Source: Pseudonocardia nigra
Lineage (GTDB): Bacteria > Actinomycetota > Actinomycetes > Mycobacteriales > Pseudonocardiaceae
Direction: 5' to 3'
Assembly (NCBI RefSeq): GCF_019396355.1
Contig: NZ_JAHKRK010000003.1
Location: 33,589-97,588, forward strand
Length of the DNA stretch: 64,000 nucleotides
Numbering within the stretch: position 1 is the first letter of the stretch; the number at the start of each line of letters is the position of its first letter. Below are positions 47,225-57,300 of this stretch, one piece after another. Under the pieces are notes generated by a model. That model saw only the letters and a program-made list of their open reading frames with translations. It made no database searches and had not been told where the DNA came from. The position numbers were made by a program, and so were the translations under genes.

Positions 47225-48508
47225 TCAGTCCCGGCGCACAACCGGCGGCTCGTCGATGGCGCATTCCGCCACGGCGTCCTCCCCGGCCGACGAGGCGCGC
47301 ACCAGCGTCTCCGGGGCCCGCAGCCAGAAGCCGAACGCGACCAGCAGGGTGGCGCCGGTGACGGCGAACGCCGCCGGGAAGCCGCCCGCGGTCTCGGCCA
47401 GCGCGCCGGCCAGCACCGGCCCGATGATCGCGCCGAGATCGCTCGCCATCTGGAACCCGGCCAGCACCGTGCCGCCGCGGGCCCGCGAGCCGATGACGTC
47501 GGCGACGGCGGCGTTCATCGGCGGGTTGATGAGCCCGCTGCCCAGCCCGGCCACCAGACTCACGACGAGGAACAGCATCGGCGACGTGATGAAGCCGAGC
47601 ACGGCGGTGGCGACCCCGGATACGACCAGGCCGATCAACATCGGCGGCCGGCGGCCGCTGCGGTCGGTGATGCGACCGGTGATCATCAGCGTGGCCGCGT
47701 TGCCCACCGCGAACACGGCCAGCGCGATCCCGCTCCACCCCTCGGGCTGCTGCAGCGCCTCCACCACGATCAGCGGGACGATCGCGACGCGCACCCCGAA
47801 CACCGCCCAGCCGTTGGCGAAGCTCGCCACCAGCGCGGCCCGGTAGGTGGGGTGGCGCAGCGCGTCCGTGAAGCGGGCGGGTGCGGTGGCCGGGTCGCCC
47901 AGTGTCGCCGTGTCGCGCGTGCGGTTGCGCAGCAGGAACCCGGTGGCACCGACGACGATCACGAGACAGCCGGCGTAGACGAGGAACGGGGCCCGCAGGC
48001 TGATCGCGACGAGGCCGCCGCCCGCGAGCGGGCCGACGATGTTGCCCAGCAGGAAGCCCGTGGCCCACAGCCCCGACGCACGTCCGCGCATGCTCGGCGG
48101 GGCCAGCCGGATGAGCAGCGACAGCGCCGAGACGGTGAACATCGTGGAGCCCACGCCGCCCAGCCCGCGCAGCGCGAGCAGGTGCCAGTACTCGGTGGCG
48201 AACGCGCAGGCGCCGGTGGTGACGGCCACGAGGCCCAAACCGGTGAGGTACGCGGGCAGCTCCCCGAACCGGCCCACGATCCGGCCGCTGAGCGGCGCGA
48301 ACAGCAGCCGGGACAGCGCGAACACGCTGACCACGGCCGAGACGGCGGTGATGCCGACGTCGAAGCTGCGGATGAACACCGGCAGCGTCGGCGCGACGAT
48401 CCCGAACCCGATCGCGATCATGAAAGAGGCGCCGACCAGCACCCAGATCTCGCGCGGGAGACGGTCGGGGGCACGTGCCACGAGGCCCGGGTCGTCGGTA
48501 GCGACCAC
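47225..48508 (-). CDS. MFS transporter (multidrug/DHA1-like)
   Basis: This 427-residue twelve-helix major facilitator has the motif A-like sequences GRIVGRFGELPAYL and GRITDRSGRRPPMLIG in the two halves and LRGLGGVGSTMFTVS in helix 4. The pattern fits a drug or metabolite exporter of the DHA1 group; the substrate is unknown. The GTG at 48508 has GGAGAGGGGG upstream. It converges on the VIT1-like gene with 12 bases between stops. Confidence 0.86.
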   Translation of the reverse strand: MVATDDPGLVARAPDRLPREIWVLVGASFMIAIGFGIVAPTLPVFIRSFDVGITAVSAVVSVFALSRLLFAPLSGRIVGRFGELPAYLTGLGLVAVTTGACAFATEYWHLLALRGLGGVGSTMFTVSALSLLIRLAPPSMRGRASGLWATGFLLGNIVGPLAGGGLVAISLRAPFLVYAGCLVIVVGATGFLLRNRTRDTATLGDPATAPARFTDALRHPTYRAALVASFANGWAVFGVRVAIVPLIVVEALQQPEGWSGIALAVFAVGNAATLMITGRITDRSGRRPPMLIGLVVSGVATAVLGFITSPMLFLVVSLVAGLGSGLINPPMNAAVADVIGSRARGGTVLAGFQMASDLGAIIGPVLAGALAETAGGFPAAFAVTGATLLVAFGFWLRAPETLVRASSAGEDAVAECAIDEPPVVRRD

Positions 48509-48622
48509 CCGAGCCCCCTCTCCATGTCAATGCTAAGCGAAACCTTACGCCGCAGCGTCGACCCGCCGTCGCCCGGTACCGGAGGCCGCGTTGAGGGCGG
48601 CCGAGCCGGGTAACCGCCCGCC

Positions 48623-49024
48623 ATGGCGGAATTCGAGGCACAGCGCGGAATGCCGGCCGACGCGGACACCGTGTTCGCCGTGGTCTCCGACCTGGACCGG
48701 CTGTCGCAGTGGATGCCGGGACCGGTGGACGTACAGCTCACCGGCGACGGCGAGGTGCACGCCGACGTCGAGCCCCGTGGGGTCGACGCCGACGGGCTGG
48801 TGCGGGTACGACCGGAGCAGCTGCGGGTGGAATGGGGCCACGCCCCGGACTACGCCGGCTGGCTGCAGGTCGAGCACGCCGACCCGGGGCGCTCGTCGGT
48901 GGTGCTGCACCTGTCGTTCCTCGGGGACCAGCCGGAGACGCACGGCGGCGAGCCCGCGGCCGAGGTGCAGCAGTGGCTCGACGACGGCCTCGGCCGGCTG
49001 GAGAACCTGGTGGCCCAGGGCTGA
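48623..49024 (+). CDS. SRPBCC-domain (START-like) protein
   Basis: The 133-residue protein matches the polyketide cyclase/SRPBCC group: MPADADTVFAVVSDLDRLSQWMPG at the start, WGHAPDYAGWLQVEH in the middle and a long terminal helix EVQQWLDDGLGRLENLV. These proteins bind a hydrophobic ligand in a deep pocket. ATG at 48623. It stands alone, divergent from the MFS gene. Confidence 0.78.
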   Translation: MAEFEAQRGMPADADTVFAVVSDLDRLSQWMPGPVDVQLTGDGEVHADVEPRGVDADGLVRVRPEQLRVEWGHAPDYAGWLQVEHADPGRSSVVLHLSFLGDQPETHGGEPAAEVQQWLDDGLGRLENLVAQG

Positions 49025-49110
49025 GGCTCCACACGACACCGGGGCCGGCCGCCGCTTCTCATGGACCCAACGCTCCGGCATGCGACCACGCCAAACGACC
49101 ACTGGAAGGG

Positions 49111-49165
49111 GGGTCCGGGGGGCGAAGCCCCGCCGGGCGGGGTCTGGGGGTCGCACCCCCAGAAG
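49111..49165. repeat. GGGGCGAAGCCCC / CTGGGGGTCGCACCCCCAG element
   Basis: Two adjoining hairpins: GGGGCGAAGCCCC near 49118-49132 and CTGGGGG-TCGCA-CCCCCAG at 49144-49162. Elements of this composition are, as I recall, scattered through many actinobacterial genomes. It lies beyond the ssrA terminator and about 90 bases after the SRPBCC gene, so it may end that transcript. Confidence 0.6.
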
Positions 49166-49175
49166 ACACGCGGAA

Positions 49176-49210
49176 CGCCCCTTGTCCGCGCTTTCCGCAG
49201 ACAAGGGGCG
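49176..49210 (-). terminator. Terminator hairpin of ssrA
   Basis: CGCCCCTTGTC at 49176-49186 pairs perfectly over 11 bases with GACAAGGGGCG at 49200-49210 around a 13-base loop. It begins nine bases beyond the 3' end of tmRNA on the minus strand. Confidence 0.75.
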
Positions 49211-49218
49211 CCCAGGTG

Positions 49219-49601
49219 TGGAGGTGCCGGGAATCGAACCCGGGTCCTCCGTCGCTTCACAAGGACTTCTCCGTGCGCAGTCCGCTATGTCTCTACTCGG
49301 ATCCACCGGTCACGCGGACGAGCCGGTGTGACGATCCCAGTCGCTGTTTGATGTTCCTGCCCGCCCCGCGACCGGGCGGACAGGTGAGTTCCCTAGCTGA
49401 TGCCGGGATCCGGGTCGGGAACGCACCCGGGCCGACAGCCCCTCACTGGATCAGGCAGCGAGCGCGAACTCGGCCTGAGCCGGGGCAGTGCGCTTATCAG
49501 CGGCACTTATTTTTTTGCGACGCATGGTTAACGAGATCATCGTCGCCTTCCTCGGCACGCTTCGCCTTGATCAACATCCGGAGTCGAAACCGTTCACCCC
49601 C
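49219..49601 (-). ncRNA. ssrA: tmRNA
   Basis: A 383-base transfer-messenger RNA. The tRNA-like ends are GGGGGTGAACGGTTTCGACT at the 5' side and a T-arm with CCCGGGTTCGATTCCCGG followed by CACCTCC and discriminator A at the 3' side; the acceptor halves pair with one G-U. The tag frame reads ADKRTAPAQAEFALAA and a TGA at 49451-49453, ending in the ALAA degron recognised by Clp proteases. CCA is not encoded. It frees stalled ribosomes together with SmpB, encoded 2 kb away, and ClpS/Clp components would handle tagged proteins. Confidence 0.93.
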
Positions 49602-49689
49602 TCAGCGCCCACCACTGCGGGCGTCCGTACAGGGTAACGCCTCGACGGGCCGGATTCATCCCGATACCGGCCGACGCGCGGGCGCGCCG

Positions 49690-50610
49690 TCAGCGGTTGC
49701 GCCCCCGGAGGCGGTCGGCGATCGCCCGCACCGTGCCGGATCCGGAACGTCCCTGGTCGTGATCGTGCTCGGCCCGGTGGTCGCCGGGCTGGTCATCGGC
49801 ACCGGTGCGCTGGCCCGGGATCGGCGCGGCGTGCTGGCCGTGGGCGGACCGGTCGGCACCGGACGTCCCCGCGTCGGTCGGCGCGGCGCCAGTCGGACGC
49901 GGGTGCCCGTCGGCGGAACCGTCCGGTGCGGCGTGCCGGCCGACGGCCGGGTCGTGCGGTCCCCCGGCGTGCTGCCCGACCGGCGTCACGTGCTCCCCCG
50001 GCCGACCGCTCCGCTCGGCCTCGGCGCGGCGGACCTCGCCGAGGTGCAGCTCGTCGGTGCGCCCGGCCGGGTCGCCGTTCCGGCGGGCGGTGCCGTCGTG
50101 GCCGCCCGTCGGCAGCTGGTCGGTGCGGGCCGCGGGGTCGGCGCCCGGCCGGCCCTGGTCCCCCACCGGCAGCCGGTCGGTGCGTCCGGCCGCGTCGGCG
50201 TCGGACCGGGGAGCCGCGCCGGGGGCGACGCGGTCACCGTGCTCTTCGCGGTGTTCGTCGCGCTGATCGTCACCGTGCTCGTCGGCGCGTCCACCGGGGG
50301 TGTCGACGTCCGGGTCGATCCGGTCGGCCTCGGCCCGCCTGGCATCGGCGGACTCGCGGTCCTGGCGGGCCCGGGCCGCCTGTTCCTTGGCCTGCGCCTC
50401 CTCGCGCTGGGCCCGCGCGGCGCGCTCGGCGGCCTCCGCCTCCCGGCGCTCGGCGCTCGCGCTGTGGATCTCGGCCTCGTGCCGGTGCTCGGCGGCCTGT
50501 TGGCGCTGCTGCTCCCATCTGCGCCGGCGGCCCCACGCGACGAGGAGCCCCACGGCGACGAGCGCGGCGAGCACGACCAGCACGATGACGACGACGGTCC
50601 CGGTGTCCAC
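49690..50610 (-). CDS. Membrane-anchored, highly charged low-complexity protein
   Basis: The 306-residue protein starts with one membrane helix (TVVVIVLVVLAALVAVGLLVAW) and a basic stop-transfer patch. A predicted coiled coil rich in Glu, Arg and Ala (about 30-95) follows, and then a long disordered region rich in Asp, Gly, Pro, Arg and His. The end is RAIADRLRGRNR. I recognise no catalytic domain. GTG at 50610. Similar anchor plus coiled-coil plus disordered proteins occur in actinobacteria as small envelope or stress proteins; no function is assigned. Confidence 0.68.
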   Translation of the reverse strand: MDTGTVVVIVLVVLAALVAVGLLVAWGRRRRWEQQRQQAAEHRHEAEIHSASAERREAEAAERAARAQREEAQAKEQAARARQDRESADARRAEADRIDPDVDTPGGRADEHGDDQRDEHREEHGDRVAPGAAPRSDADAAGRTDRLPVGDQGRPGADPAARTDQLPTGGHDGTARRNGDPAGRTDELHLGEVRRAEAERSGRPGEHVTPVGQHAGGPHDPAVGRHAAPDGSADGHPRPTGAAPTDAGTSGADRSAHGQHAAPIPGQRTGADDQPGDHRAEHDHDQGRSGSGTVRAIADRLRGRNR

Positions 50611-50679
50611 ATCGCCGCGTACCCCACAGGAGCACCAGGCAACCGCTGTGGGTGACCGGTTGCGGCTTCCGGAGCAGCC

Positions 50680-51585
50680 TCAGGGGCCGATCAGCCGAGC
50701 CGGTGCGTCGTGGAGGACGGATCGCAGGAAGGCGGCGCCGAGGCGGTCGTCCGCCGCCGCCCACCCGGCCACGGCCGCCACCTGCTCCGCGTAGGCGTAC
50801 GGGATGTTGGGGAAGTCGCTGCCGAAGACGACGCGGTCGGCCACGTCGGCCAGGCGGGCGATCCAGTCCGGCGGCAGCGGCGCGAAGCGCTCGCTGAACG
50901 GGGTGCCCACCATCGTCGTGTCCAGGTGGACGTTCTCGTACCGGTGCACCAGGTCCAGCGCATCCGCGAAGTCGGGCATCCCGGCGTGGGCGAGCACGAC
51001 CGGCAGCCGCGGGTGCTCGGCGAGGACGGCCTCGAACACGTCCAGGCCCGTGTGCGCGCCGCGCCGCGGGCCGTGGCCGCAGTGCACCACCGCGGGCACG
51101 CCCGCCTCGGCGAGCAGCCCCCACGCCGGGCGGAGCAACGGGTCCCGGGGGTCGAACGCCCCGACCTGGACGTGCACCTTCACCACGCGGGCACCCGCCT
51201 CGACCGCCGCGCCGAGGTACTCGGCCACGTCGGGTTCCGGGTAGAGCGTCGCGGTCGGCACCGCGGCCGGGGTGATGGCGGCGAACCCGGTGACCCACTC
51301 GGTGAGCCAGCGGCCCATCCCCGGCTTGTGCGGGTACACCAGCGGCGCGTAGCGCAGGACGCCGAGCTTCTCGAGCGTGGCCACCCGCTCTGCCTCGGAC
51401 GTCCGGTACTGCACCGGCCACGCCATGCCGTAGTTCGACTCCGCGGCGTCGAAGTACGCCCACACCTTCCGCAGCACCGGCTCCGGCAGGAAATGCACGT
51501 GGACGTCGACGATGCCGGGCAGGCCGAGGTCGGCCAGGAACCGCGGCACGTCGGCATCGTCGATCGGCGCCTCCGGCACGGTCAC
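50680..51585 (-). CDS. Amidohydrolase_2 family metal-dependent hydrolase
   Basis: The 301-residue TIM-barrel protein has the metal-binding DVHVHF at the start, [30 protein letters not shown] and the final aspartate in [11 protein letters not shown]. This is the pattern of the ACMSD/2-pyrone-4,6-dicarboxylate hydrolase-like group. The start is the GTG at 51585, overlapping the smpB stop by four bases; a longer upstream frame overlaps smpB and is not conserved. Its substrate is unknown, but translational coupling to smpB is clear from the overlap. Confidence 0.83.
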   Translation of the reverse strand: MTVPEAPIDDADVPRFLADLGLPGIVDVHVHFLPEPVLRKVWAYFDAAESNYGMAWPVQYRTSEAERVATLEKLGVLRYAPLVYPHKPGMGRWLTEWVTGFAAITPAAVPTATLYPEPDVAEYLGAAVEAGARVVKVHVQVGAFDPRDPLLRPAWGLLAEAGVPAVVHCGHGPRRGAHTGLDVFEAVLAEHPRLPVVLAHAGMPDFADALDLVHRYENVHLDTTMVGTPFSERFAPLPPDWIARLADVADRVVFGSDFPNIPYAYAEQVAAVAGWAAADDRLGAAFLRSVLHDAPARLIGP

Positions 51586-52067
51586 CTGAGCTCCCGGGCG
51601 CGTCCCTTCGCGGCACGCCCGTACGCGCGCTGGATCTCCCGCTCCGCATCGCGCTTGGCGAGGTCGGTGCGCTTGTCGTAGCTGCGCTTGCCGCGCGCCA
51701 GCGCGAGCTCGCACTTGACCTTGCCGTCGTTGAAGTACAGCGACAGCGGCACGAGCGTGAGCCCGCCCTCGCGGATCTTGCCGATCAGGCGCTCGATCTC
51801 ACCGCGGTGCAGCAGCAGCTTGCGAGTGCGACGGGGTTCGTGGTTGGTCCAGCCGCCCATCGAGTACTCGGGGACGTGCAGGTTACGGAGCCACACCTCG
51901 CCGTCGTCGACGGTGGCGAACGACTCCACGAGGGATGCTCGCCCCATGCGCAGGCTCTTCACCTCGGTGCCCATGAGCGCGACGCCGGCCTCGTAGGTGT
52001 CGAGCACGGTGTAGTCGTGTCGCGCCTTGCGGTTCTGCGCGATCACCTTGCGGCCCTTCTCCTTCAC
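51582..52067 (-). CDS. smpB: SsrA-binding protein SmpB
   Basis: The 161-residue protein binds tmRNA and places it in the A site of stalled ribosomes. The OB-fold blocks [36 protein letters not shown] and [14 protein letters not shown] are all present. The lysine/arginine-rich C-terminal tail ([18 protein letters not shown]) reaches into the mRNA channel. ATG at 52067. It belongs to the conserved prfB-ftsE-ftsX-smpB series on this strand, here interrupted by hicAB on the other strand. Confidence 0.96.
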   Translation of the reverse strand: MKEKGRKVIAQNRKARHDYTVLDTYEAGVALMGTEVKSLRMGRASLVESFATVDDGEVWLRNLHVPEYSMGGWTNHEPRRTRKLLLHRGEIERLIGKIREGGLTLVPLSLYFNDGKVKCELALARGKRSYDKRTDLAKRDAEREIQRAYGRAAKGRARELR

Positions 52068-52160
52068 CTGTCCAGCCTACGCGGCGCCCTTCGTCAACAC
52101 CCCGGACTTGTCGGTGCCCTCCGCGATGCTCGTGTCCGCTGCAGCCGAAGGGAGCCAGTC

Positions 52161-52367
52161 ATGCCGCTGAAGGTCGCTGCGATCCTGAAGCTGATCCAGG
52201 ACGATGGCTGGTACCTGGTCGGTATCCGTGGCAGCCACCGGCAGTTCCGACATCCGACGAAGCCGGGGCGGGTCACGGTTGCGGGCAAGCCCAGACGCGA
52301 GTTGTCACACGGCCTAGAACGAAGCATCCTGAAACAGGCGGGACTGACGAGGAGAGATCAGTCGTGA
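52161..52367 (+). CDS. hicA: HicA-type mRNA interferase toxin
   Basis: A 68-residue dsRBD-like toxin (AAILKLIQDDGWYLVGIRGSHRQFRHPTKPG) with the catalytic histidine in GSHRQF. HicA proteins cleave mRNA and tmRNA-associated messages when free of HicB. ATG at 52161 with GGGAGCC upstream. Its last four bases overlap the hicB start (GTGA). Confidence 0.88.
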   Translation: MPLKVAAILKLIQDDGWYLVGIRGSHRQFRHPTKPGRVTVAGKPRRELSHGLERSILKQAGLTRRDQS

Positions 52368-52579
52368 GCAGTTACGTCATTCTCATCGAGGCAACGCCGG
52401 ACGGCGGTTACGGGGCATGGGCGCCCGACCTTCCCGGGTGCGTTGCGCTGGGCGACACCTTCGAGGAATGCCTGGCGGAAATGCGGGCGGCCGTGGCCCT
52501 CCATCTGGAGGGCATGCGCGAGGACGGGCTGGCGATCCCATTGCCGAGCACGAGGGCGGCCACGATCGATGCAGCCTGA
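52364..52579 (+). CDS. hicB: HicB-type antitoxin
   Basis: The 71-residue protein has the partially degraded RNase H fold of HicB: YVILIEATPDGGYGAWAPDLPGCVALGDTFEECLAEMRAAVALHLEGM. It lacks the C-terminal DNA-binding domain seen in longer HicB proteins, so autoregulation may need another factor. GTG at 52364, coupled to hicA. Confidence 0.88.
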   Translation: MSSYVILIEATPDGGYGAWAPDLPGCVALGDTFEECLAEMRAAVALHLEGMREDGLAIPLPSTRAATIDAA

Positions 52580-52621
52580 GGGGCCCGCCGCGGACCGCCT
52601 CGCTGATCGGCCCAGGACGAC

Positions 52622-53524
52622 CTACAGGCGCACGTACAGCCGCAGGGTCACGTAGCCCGTGACGCCCGCGATCCCGGCGCCGATCATCACGAGGATCGGC
52701 GACACCCAGATGATGTCGGCCACGTCGATCGGCGGGATCACGCCGCTGTCGACGATGCCGCTCAGCAGGGTGTCGATGAACAGGAACTTCCCGGCCAGCA
52801 GCCCGCCCGCGGCGATGAGCGCGCCGACCGCGCCGGTGACCACGGCCTCGATGAGGAACGGCAGCTGGGTGTACCAGCGGGTGGCGCCGACCAGCCGCAT
52901 CACACCCACCTCGGTGCGCCGGGTGAACGCCGACACCTGCACCGTGTTGGAGATCAGCAGCAGCGCCGCGACGGCCTGGATGAGCGCGAGCGCGAACGTC
53001 ACGTTGCGCACGCCGCCGAGGAAGTCGAACAGCTTCGCCACGACGTCCCGCTGGTCGATCACGTTGCGCACGCCGACCTGCTCGGCCATGGCCTGCTTGA
53101 CGGCCTCCGCGCCGGCCACCTGGTCGGCAAGCTTCACGCGCAGGGTGGCGGGCAGCGACTGCGGCCGCACGACGTCGGCCAGGGACTGTCCCTCGAACAG
53201 CTCCATGTAGCGCTCGTAGGCCTCCTGCTGGCTCTCGAACCGCACCGACTCCACGAGCGGCGAGTTCTCCAACGTCGACCGCAGCCCCTGGCAGATCGGC
53301 TGGCTGCAGTCGGTGTCGGCGGCGGACACGTCGGAGGTGAGGGCCACCTGCACCTCGACGCGGTCGCTGTAGAGCTGCTCGGTGCGGTCGATCGTGCGCA
53401 CGGCCAGCAGCCCGGTACCCACCAGGCCGAGGGAGATCGCCGTGGTGAGCACCATGGCGATCGTCATCGTGACGTTGCGCCGCAGGCCGGTGAAGACCTC
53501 GCGGACGACGAAGTCGCTGCGCAT
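52622..53524 (-). CDS. ftsX: Cell division protein FtsX
   Basis: The 300-residue permease-like protein has a cytoplasmic N-terminus ([20 protein letters not shown]), a first membrane helix, a large extracellular domain with a cysteine pair (DCSQPICQG) and three further C-terminal helices. With FtsE it links division to peptidoglycan hydrolases such as RipC in actinobacteria. It starts three bases after ftsE. Confidence 0.95.
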   Translation of the reverse strand: MRSDFVVREVFTGLRRNVTMTIAMVLTTAISLGLVGTGLLAVRTIDRTEQLYSDRVEVQVALTSDVSAADTDCSQPICQGLRSTLENSPLVESVRFESQQEAYERYMELFEGQSLADVVRPQSLPATLRVKLADQVAGAEAVKQAMAEQVGVRNVIDQRDVVAKLFDFLGGVRNVTFALALIQAVAALLLISNTVQVSAFTRRTEVGVMRLVGATRWYTQLPFLIEAVVTGAVGALIAAGGLLAGKFLFIDTLLSGIVDSGVIPPIDVADIIWVSPILVMIGAGIAGVTGYVTLRLYVRL

Positions 53525-53527
53525 CCC

Positions 53528-54217
<690 letters not shown>

Positions 54218-54343
54218 GGTCGCGGACGTTACCGGCGACCTGCGACCCGGCCGTTACCCGACCCGACCCCTCGGCGACGGGACCCGACCGCTGGGCAGTT
54301 TGCCCCCGTCCGTGCCCCCGCGGGGACCGCGGACGCCGCCGGA

Positions 54344-55453
54344 TCAGGCGTCGGCGGTGCCCTGGCTGCGCCGCCAGCGGATGCCCGCCTCGATGAAGCC
54401 GTCGAGGTCGCCGTCGAGCACCGCGGACGGGTTGCCGACCTCGTGCTCGGTGCGCAGGTCCTTCACCATCTGGTACGGGTGCAGGACGTAGGAGCGCATC
54501 TGGTTGCCCCACGAGGAACCCGCGTCCTTCAGCGCGTTCATCGCCGCCTTCTCCTCCTGCCTGCGCCGCTCGAGCAGCCGGGACTGGAGCACGCGCAGCG
54601 CGGCGGCGCGGTTCTGGATCTGCGACTTCTCGTTCTGACAGGAGACGACGATCCCGGTGGGCAGGTGGGTGATCCGCACCGCCGAGTCGGTGGTGTTCAC
54701 GCTCTGCCCGCCCGGGCCGGAGGAGCGGAACACGTCGATGCGGATCTCGTTCTCCGGGATGTCGACGTGGTCGGTGGTCTCGGTGACCGGCAGGACCTCC
54801 ACGCCGGCGAACGACGTCTGCCGCCTGCCCTGGTTGTCGAACGGCGAGATGCGCACCAGCCGGTGCGTGCCCTGCTCGACCGAGAGCGTGCCGTAGGCGA
54901 AGGGGACGCGCACCTGGAACGTGCCCGACTTGATGCCCGCCTCCTCCGCGTAGGAGGTGTCGAGGACGTCCACCGGGTAGTCGTGGCGCTCCGCCCAGCG
55001 CAGGTACATCCGCATGAGCATCTCGGCGAAGTCGGCGGCGTCGACGCCGCCGGCCTCGGACCGGATCGTCACGAGCGCCTCGCGCTGGTCGTACTCGCCC
55101 GAGAGCAGGGTGCGGACCTCCAGCGCGGCGATCTCCTCGCGCAGCCTCGCCCGCTCGGCGTCGGCGTCGGCGACCGCGGAGGCGTCGCCCTCGTCCTCGG
55201 CGAGCTCGTAGAGCACCGGCAGGTCGTCGAGGCGCCGGCGGAACTCCTCGAGCCTGCGCAGCTCACCCTGGGCGTGGGCGAGCCGGCTGGTGGCCTTCTG
55301 CGCGGCCTCGGTGTCGTTCCAGAAGTCCGGCTGCCCGGCCTGGTCGGAGAGGTCGGCGATCTCGGCGCGCAGTCTGGGAAGGTCGCTGACCGCCTCGATG
55401 CTCTCGAGGGTGGCGGCGAGGTCCTTCAGGTCGGCTGCGGCGTCGGCGTTCAC
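54344..55453 (-). CDS. prfB: Peptide chain release factor 2
   Basis: The 369-residue factor releases peptides at UGA and UAA. SPF at 203-205 is the RF2-type stop-codon reader and GGQ at 248-250 the hydrolysis motif. The frame is continuous from [18 protein letters not shown], so the in-frame UGA autoregulatory frameshift known from enterobacteria is absent, as in other actinobacteria. It heads the prfB-ftsE-ftsX-smpB series. Confidence 0.96.
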   Translation of the reverse strand: MNADAAADLKDLAATLESIEAVSDLPRLRAEIADLSDQAGQPDFWNDTEAAQKATSRLAHAQGELRRLEEFRRRLDDLPVLYELAEDEGDASAVADADAERARLREEIAALEVRTLLSGEYDQREALVTIRSEAGGVDAADFAEMLMRMYLRWAERHDYPVDVLDTSYAEEAGIKSGTFQVRVPFAYGTLSVEQGTHRLVRISPFDNQGRRQTSFAGVEVLPVTETTDHVDIPENEIRIDVFRSSGPGGQSVNTTDSAVRITHLPTGIVVSCQNEKSQIQNRAAALRVLQSRLLERRRQEEKAAMNALKDAGSSWGNQMRSYVLHPYQMVKDLRTEHEVGNPSAVLDGDLDGFIEAGIRWRRSQGTADA

Positions 55454-55478
55454 AACTCTCCAGGCTACGCGCCAGGCC

Positions 55479-55994
55479 TCACCCCGCGGGGATCGCGTCC
55501 AGCAGCTTCACCATCGCCCTGGTGTGGGCGACGACGAAGTCGGCCACCGCCTTGCGGTACGGATCGGGCTCGCCGCGCGCGGCGGCCCGGGCGGCGTCCA
55601 GCCGGGCCGAGTAGACCTCCCGGCTGGTCCGCACCAGCTCGGCCCGCTGCTCCTCGCCGAGCGAGCCGGCGTGCAGCAGCCGCAGCACGAGCGGGCTGCG
55701 CAGCGCGTCGCCGGCCCCTCCCCCGGCCAGCCACGCCGTGAACGCCCGCCGGCCGGCCGCCGTGATCGCGTACTGCTGCGACGCCCGCGGGCCCTGCTTG
55801 CCCGGCCGGAGCAGCCCGGCGTCCACGAGCACGGGCAGCTCCCGGTACACCTGGCTGCGCGTCACCGAGAAGAAGGAGCCGTAGCGCTCCGCTGCCGTCG
55901 AGACGAGCTGGCCACCGGTCATCGGCCCGCTGTGCAGCAGACCGAGCAGCGCGGCGGAGGTGGCGTTGACGGCGACAGGTTTCCGCGGCGGCAT
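55479..55994 (-). CDS. PadR-family transcriptional regulator
   Basis: The 171-residue protein has the PadR winged helix ([56 protein letters not shown]) and a C-terminal dimerisation helix. The ATG at 55994 has a GGAGGG immediately before it, closer than ideal, so the true start may be slightly downstream. It is divergent from the ABC importer operon across 320 bases and may regulate it. Confidence 0.82.
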   Translation of the reverse strand: MPPRKPVAVNATSAALLGLLHSGPMTGGQLVSTAAERYGSFFSVTRSQVYRELPVLVDAGLLRPGKQGPRASQQYAITAAGRRAFTAWLAGGGAGDALRSPLVLRLLHAGSLGEEQRAELVRTSREVYSARLDAARAAARGEPDPYRKAVADFVVAHTRAMVKLLDAIPAG

Positions 55995-56315
55995 CCCTCC
56001 ACCGTGCCACCCGGCCGGGACACCCGCAGCCTCCACAGTGCCCGGCGGCGGCGGGGACCACACCGGCACGTAGCACTCCACTGCGCCGTCCGCCCGGTCT
56101 CCCCTTGGGCGGCCCGGCCGACGCCGACCGCGCGAATGGCGGTTGAACACGAATCCGCATCGGTTCGGGGACCGATACCTGGGCACGCGCGAGACTTCAC
56201 ATCGAACTCACAGAGCAGCATTCAAGGTACCGGCCAGTAGCCGGGGCGGCCCACAGGTTTCGCCTACGGCGCACGACAACCGGTGTGACCCATCCGGTGA
56301 TCAGCGAGGAGACGC
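55995..56315. other. Intergenic region upstream of the importer operon
   Basis: This gap of about 320 bases separates the divergent PadR gene and the first permease. It is visibly less GC-rich from about 56140 to 56240 than its neighbours. I see no convincing gene, tRNA or terminator. GAGGAG before the ATG at 56316 is the ribosome site. The promoters and any PadR operator should lie here, but I cannot fix them. Confidence 0.4.
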
Positions 56316-57290
56316 ATGGCTCGGTTTCTTGTCCGCCGCCTGCTCAACTACTTGGCATTGCTCCTGGTCGCGTCGTTCCTGGCCTACACCGCGGCCGCGC
56401 TGACCTTCGACCCGCTGGGCACCGTGCTGGCCCGCAACCCACCACCGCCCCCCGAGGTGATCGAGGCACAGCGCCAGGCGCTGATGCTCGACGAGCCCAT
56501 CCCCGTGCGGTACCTCGCCTGGGTCAGCGGAGTGCTGCAGGGCGACTTCGGCACGACGATCACCGGCCAGAGCGTGAACGACGAGCTGTGGCGCCGGATC
56601 GGCGTGACCCTGCGGTTGCTGCTCATCGGCACCGTGGTCGGCCTGATCCTCGGCGTGATCCTCGGCGTGGTCAGCGCGATCCGGCAGTACAAGATCAGCG
56701 ACTACGTCGGCACCACGTTCTCGTTCATCACCCTGTCGACGCCGGTCTTCCTGCTGGGGATCGTGCTGCAGTTCGCCGCGCTCCAGGTCAACGACGCAGC
56801 GGGCACCACGCTGCTGTACTTCACCGGCGAGACCTCGGCGGGTTTCCAGGGCAGCTTCGGCGAGGCTCTCGTCGACCGGCTGCAGCACCTCGTCCTGCCC
56901 ACGCTCGCCATCGCGCTCACCCAGGTCGCCTACTACAGCCGCTACCAGCGCAGCGCGATGCTCGACGTGCTCGGCAGCGACTTCCTGCGCACCGCGCAGG
57001 CCAAGGGCCTCACCCGCAGGCGGGCGCTGTTCAAGCACGGCCTGCGTACCGCCCTGATCCCGATGGCCACCCTGTTCGCGTTCGGGTTCGGCCTGCTCCT
57101 CACCGGATCGGTGTTCGTCGAGCAGATCTTCGCCTGGTACGGGATGGGCCAGTGGTTCGTCTACGGGATCAGCGTCGAGGACGTGAACATCGTGATGACG
57201 GTGACGCTGTTCGCCGGGGTCCTCATCTTCTTCTCGGGCTGGCTGTCGGACGTGTTCTACGCCGCGCTCGACCCCCGCATCCGGCTGTGA
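56316..57290 (+). CDS. ABC peptide transporter permease (DppB-like)
   Basis: The 324-residue membrane protein begins MARFLVRRLLNYLALLLVASFL and has six helices, with the permease EAA loop near LGSDFLRTAQAKGLTRRRALFKHGLRTALIP. It is the first inner-membrane subunit of an oligopeptide/nickel-type importer. ATG at 56316 with GAGGAG upstream. It is followed after ten bases by the second permease. Confidence 0.93.
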   Translation: MARFLVRRLLNYLALLLVASFLAYTAAALTFDPLGTVLARNPPPPPEVIEAQRQALMLDEPIPVRYLAWVSGVLQGDFGTTITGQSVNDELWRRIGVTLRLLLIGTVVGLILGVILGVVSAIRQYKISDYVGTTFSFITLSTPVFLLGIVLQFAALQVNDAAGTTLLYFTGETSAGFQGSFGEALVDRLQHLVLPTLAIALTQVAYYSRYQRSAMLDVLGSDFLRTAQAKGLTRRRALFKHGLRTALIPMATLFAFGFGLLLTGSVFVEQIFAWYGMGQWFVYGISVEDVNIVMTVTLFAGVLIFFSGWLSDVFYAALDPRIRL

Positions 57291-57300
57291 CGGAGCTGAC

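Noticed and set aside
55370..55453. Programmed frameshift in prfB
   Set aside because: The RF2 frame is continuous from its ATG, and no in-frame UGA lies in the first 30 codons.
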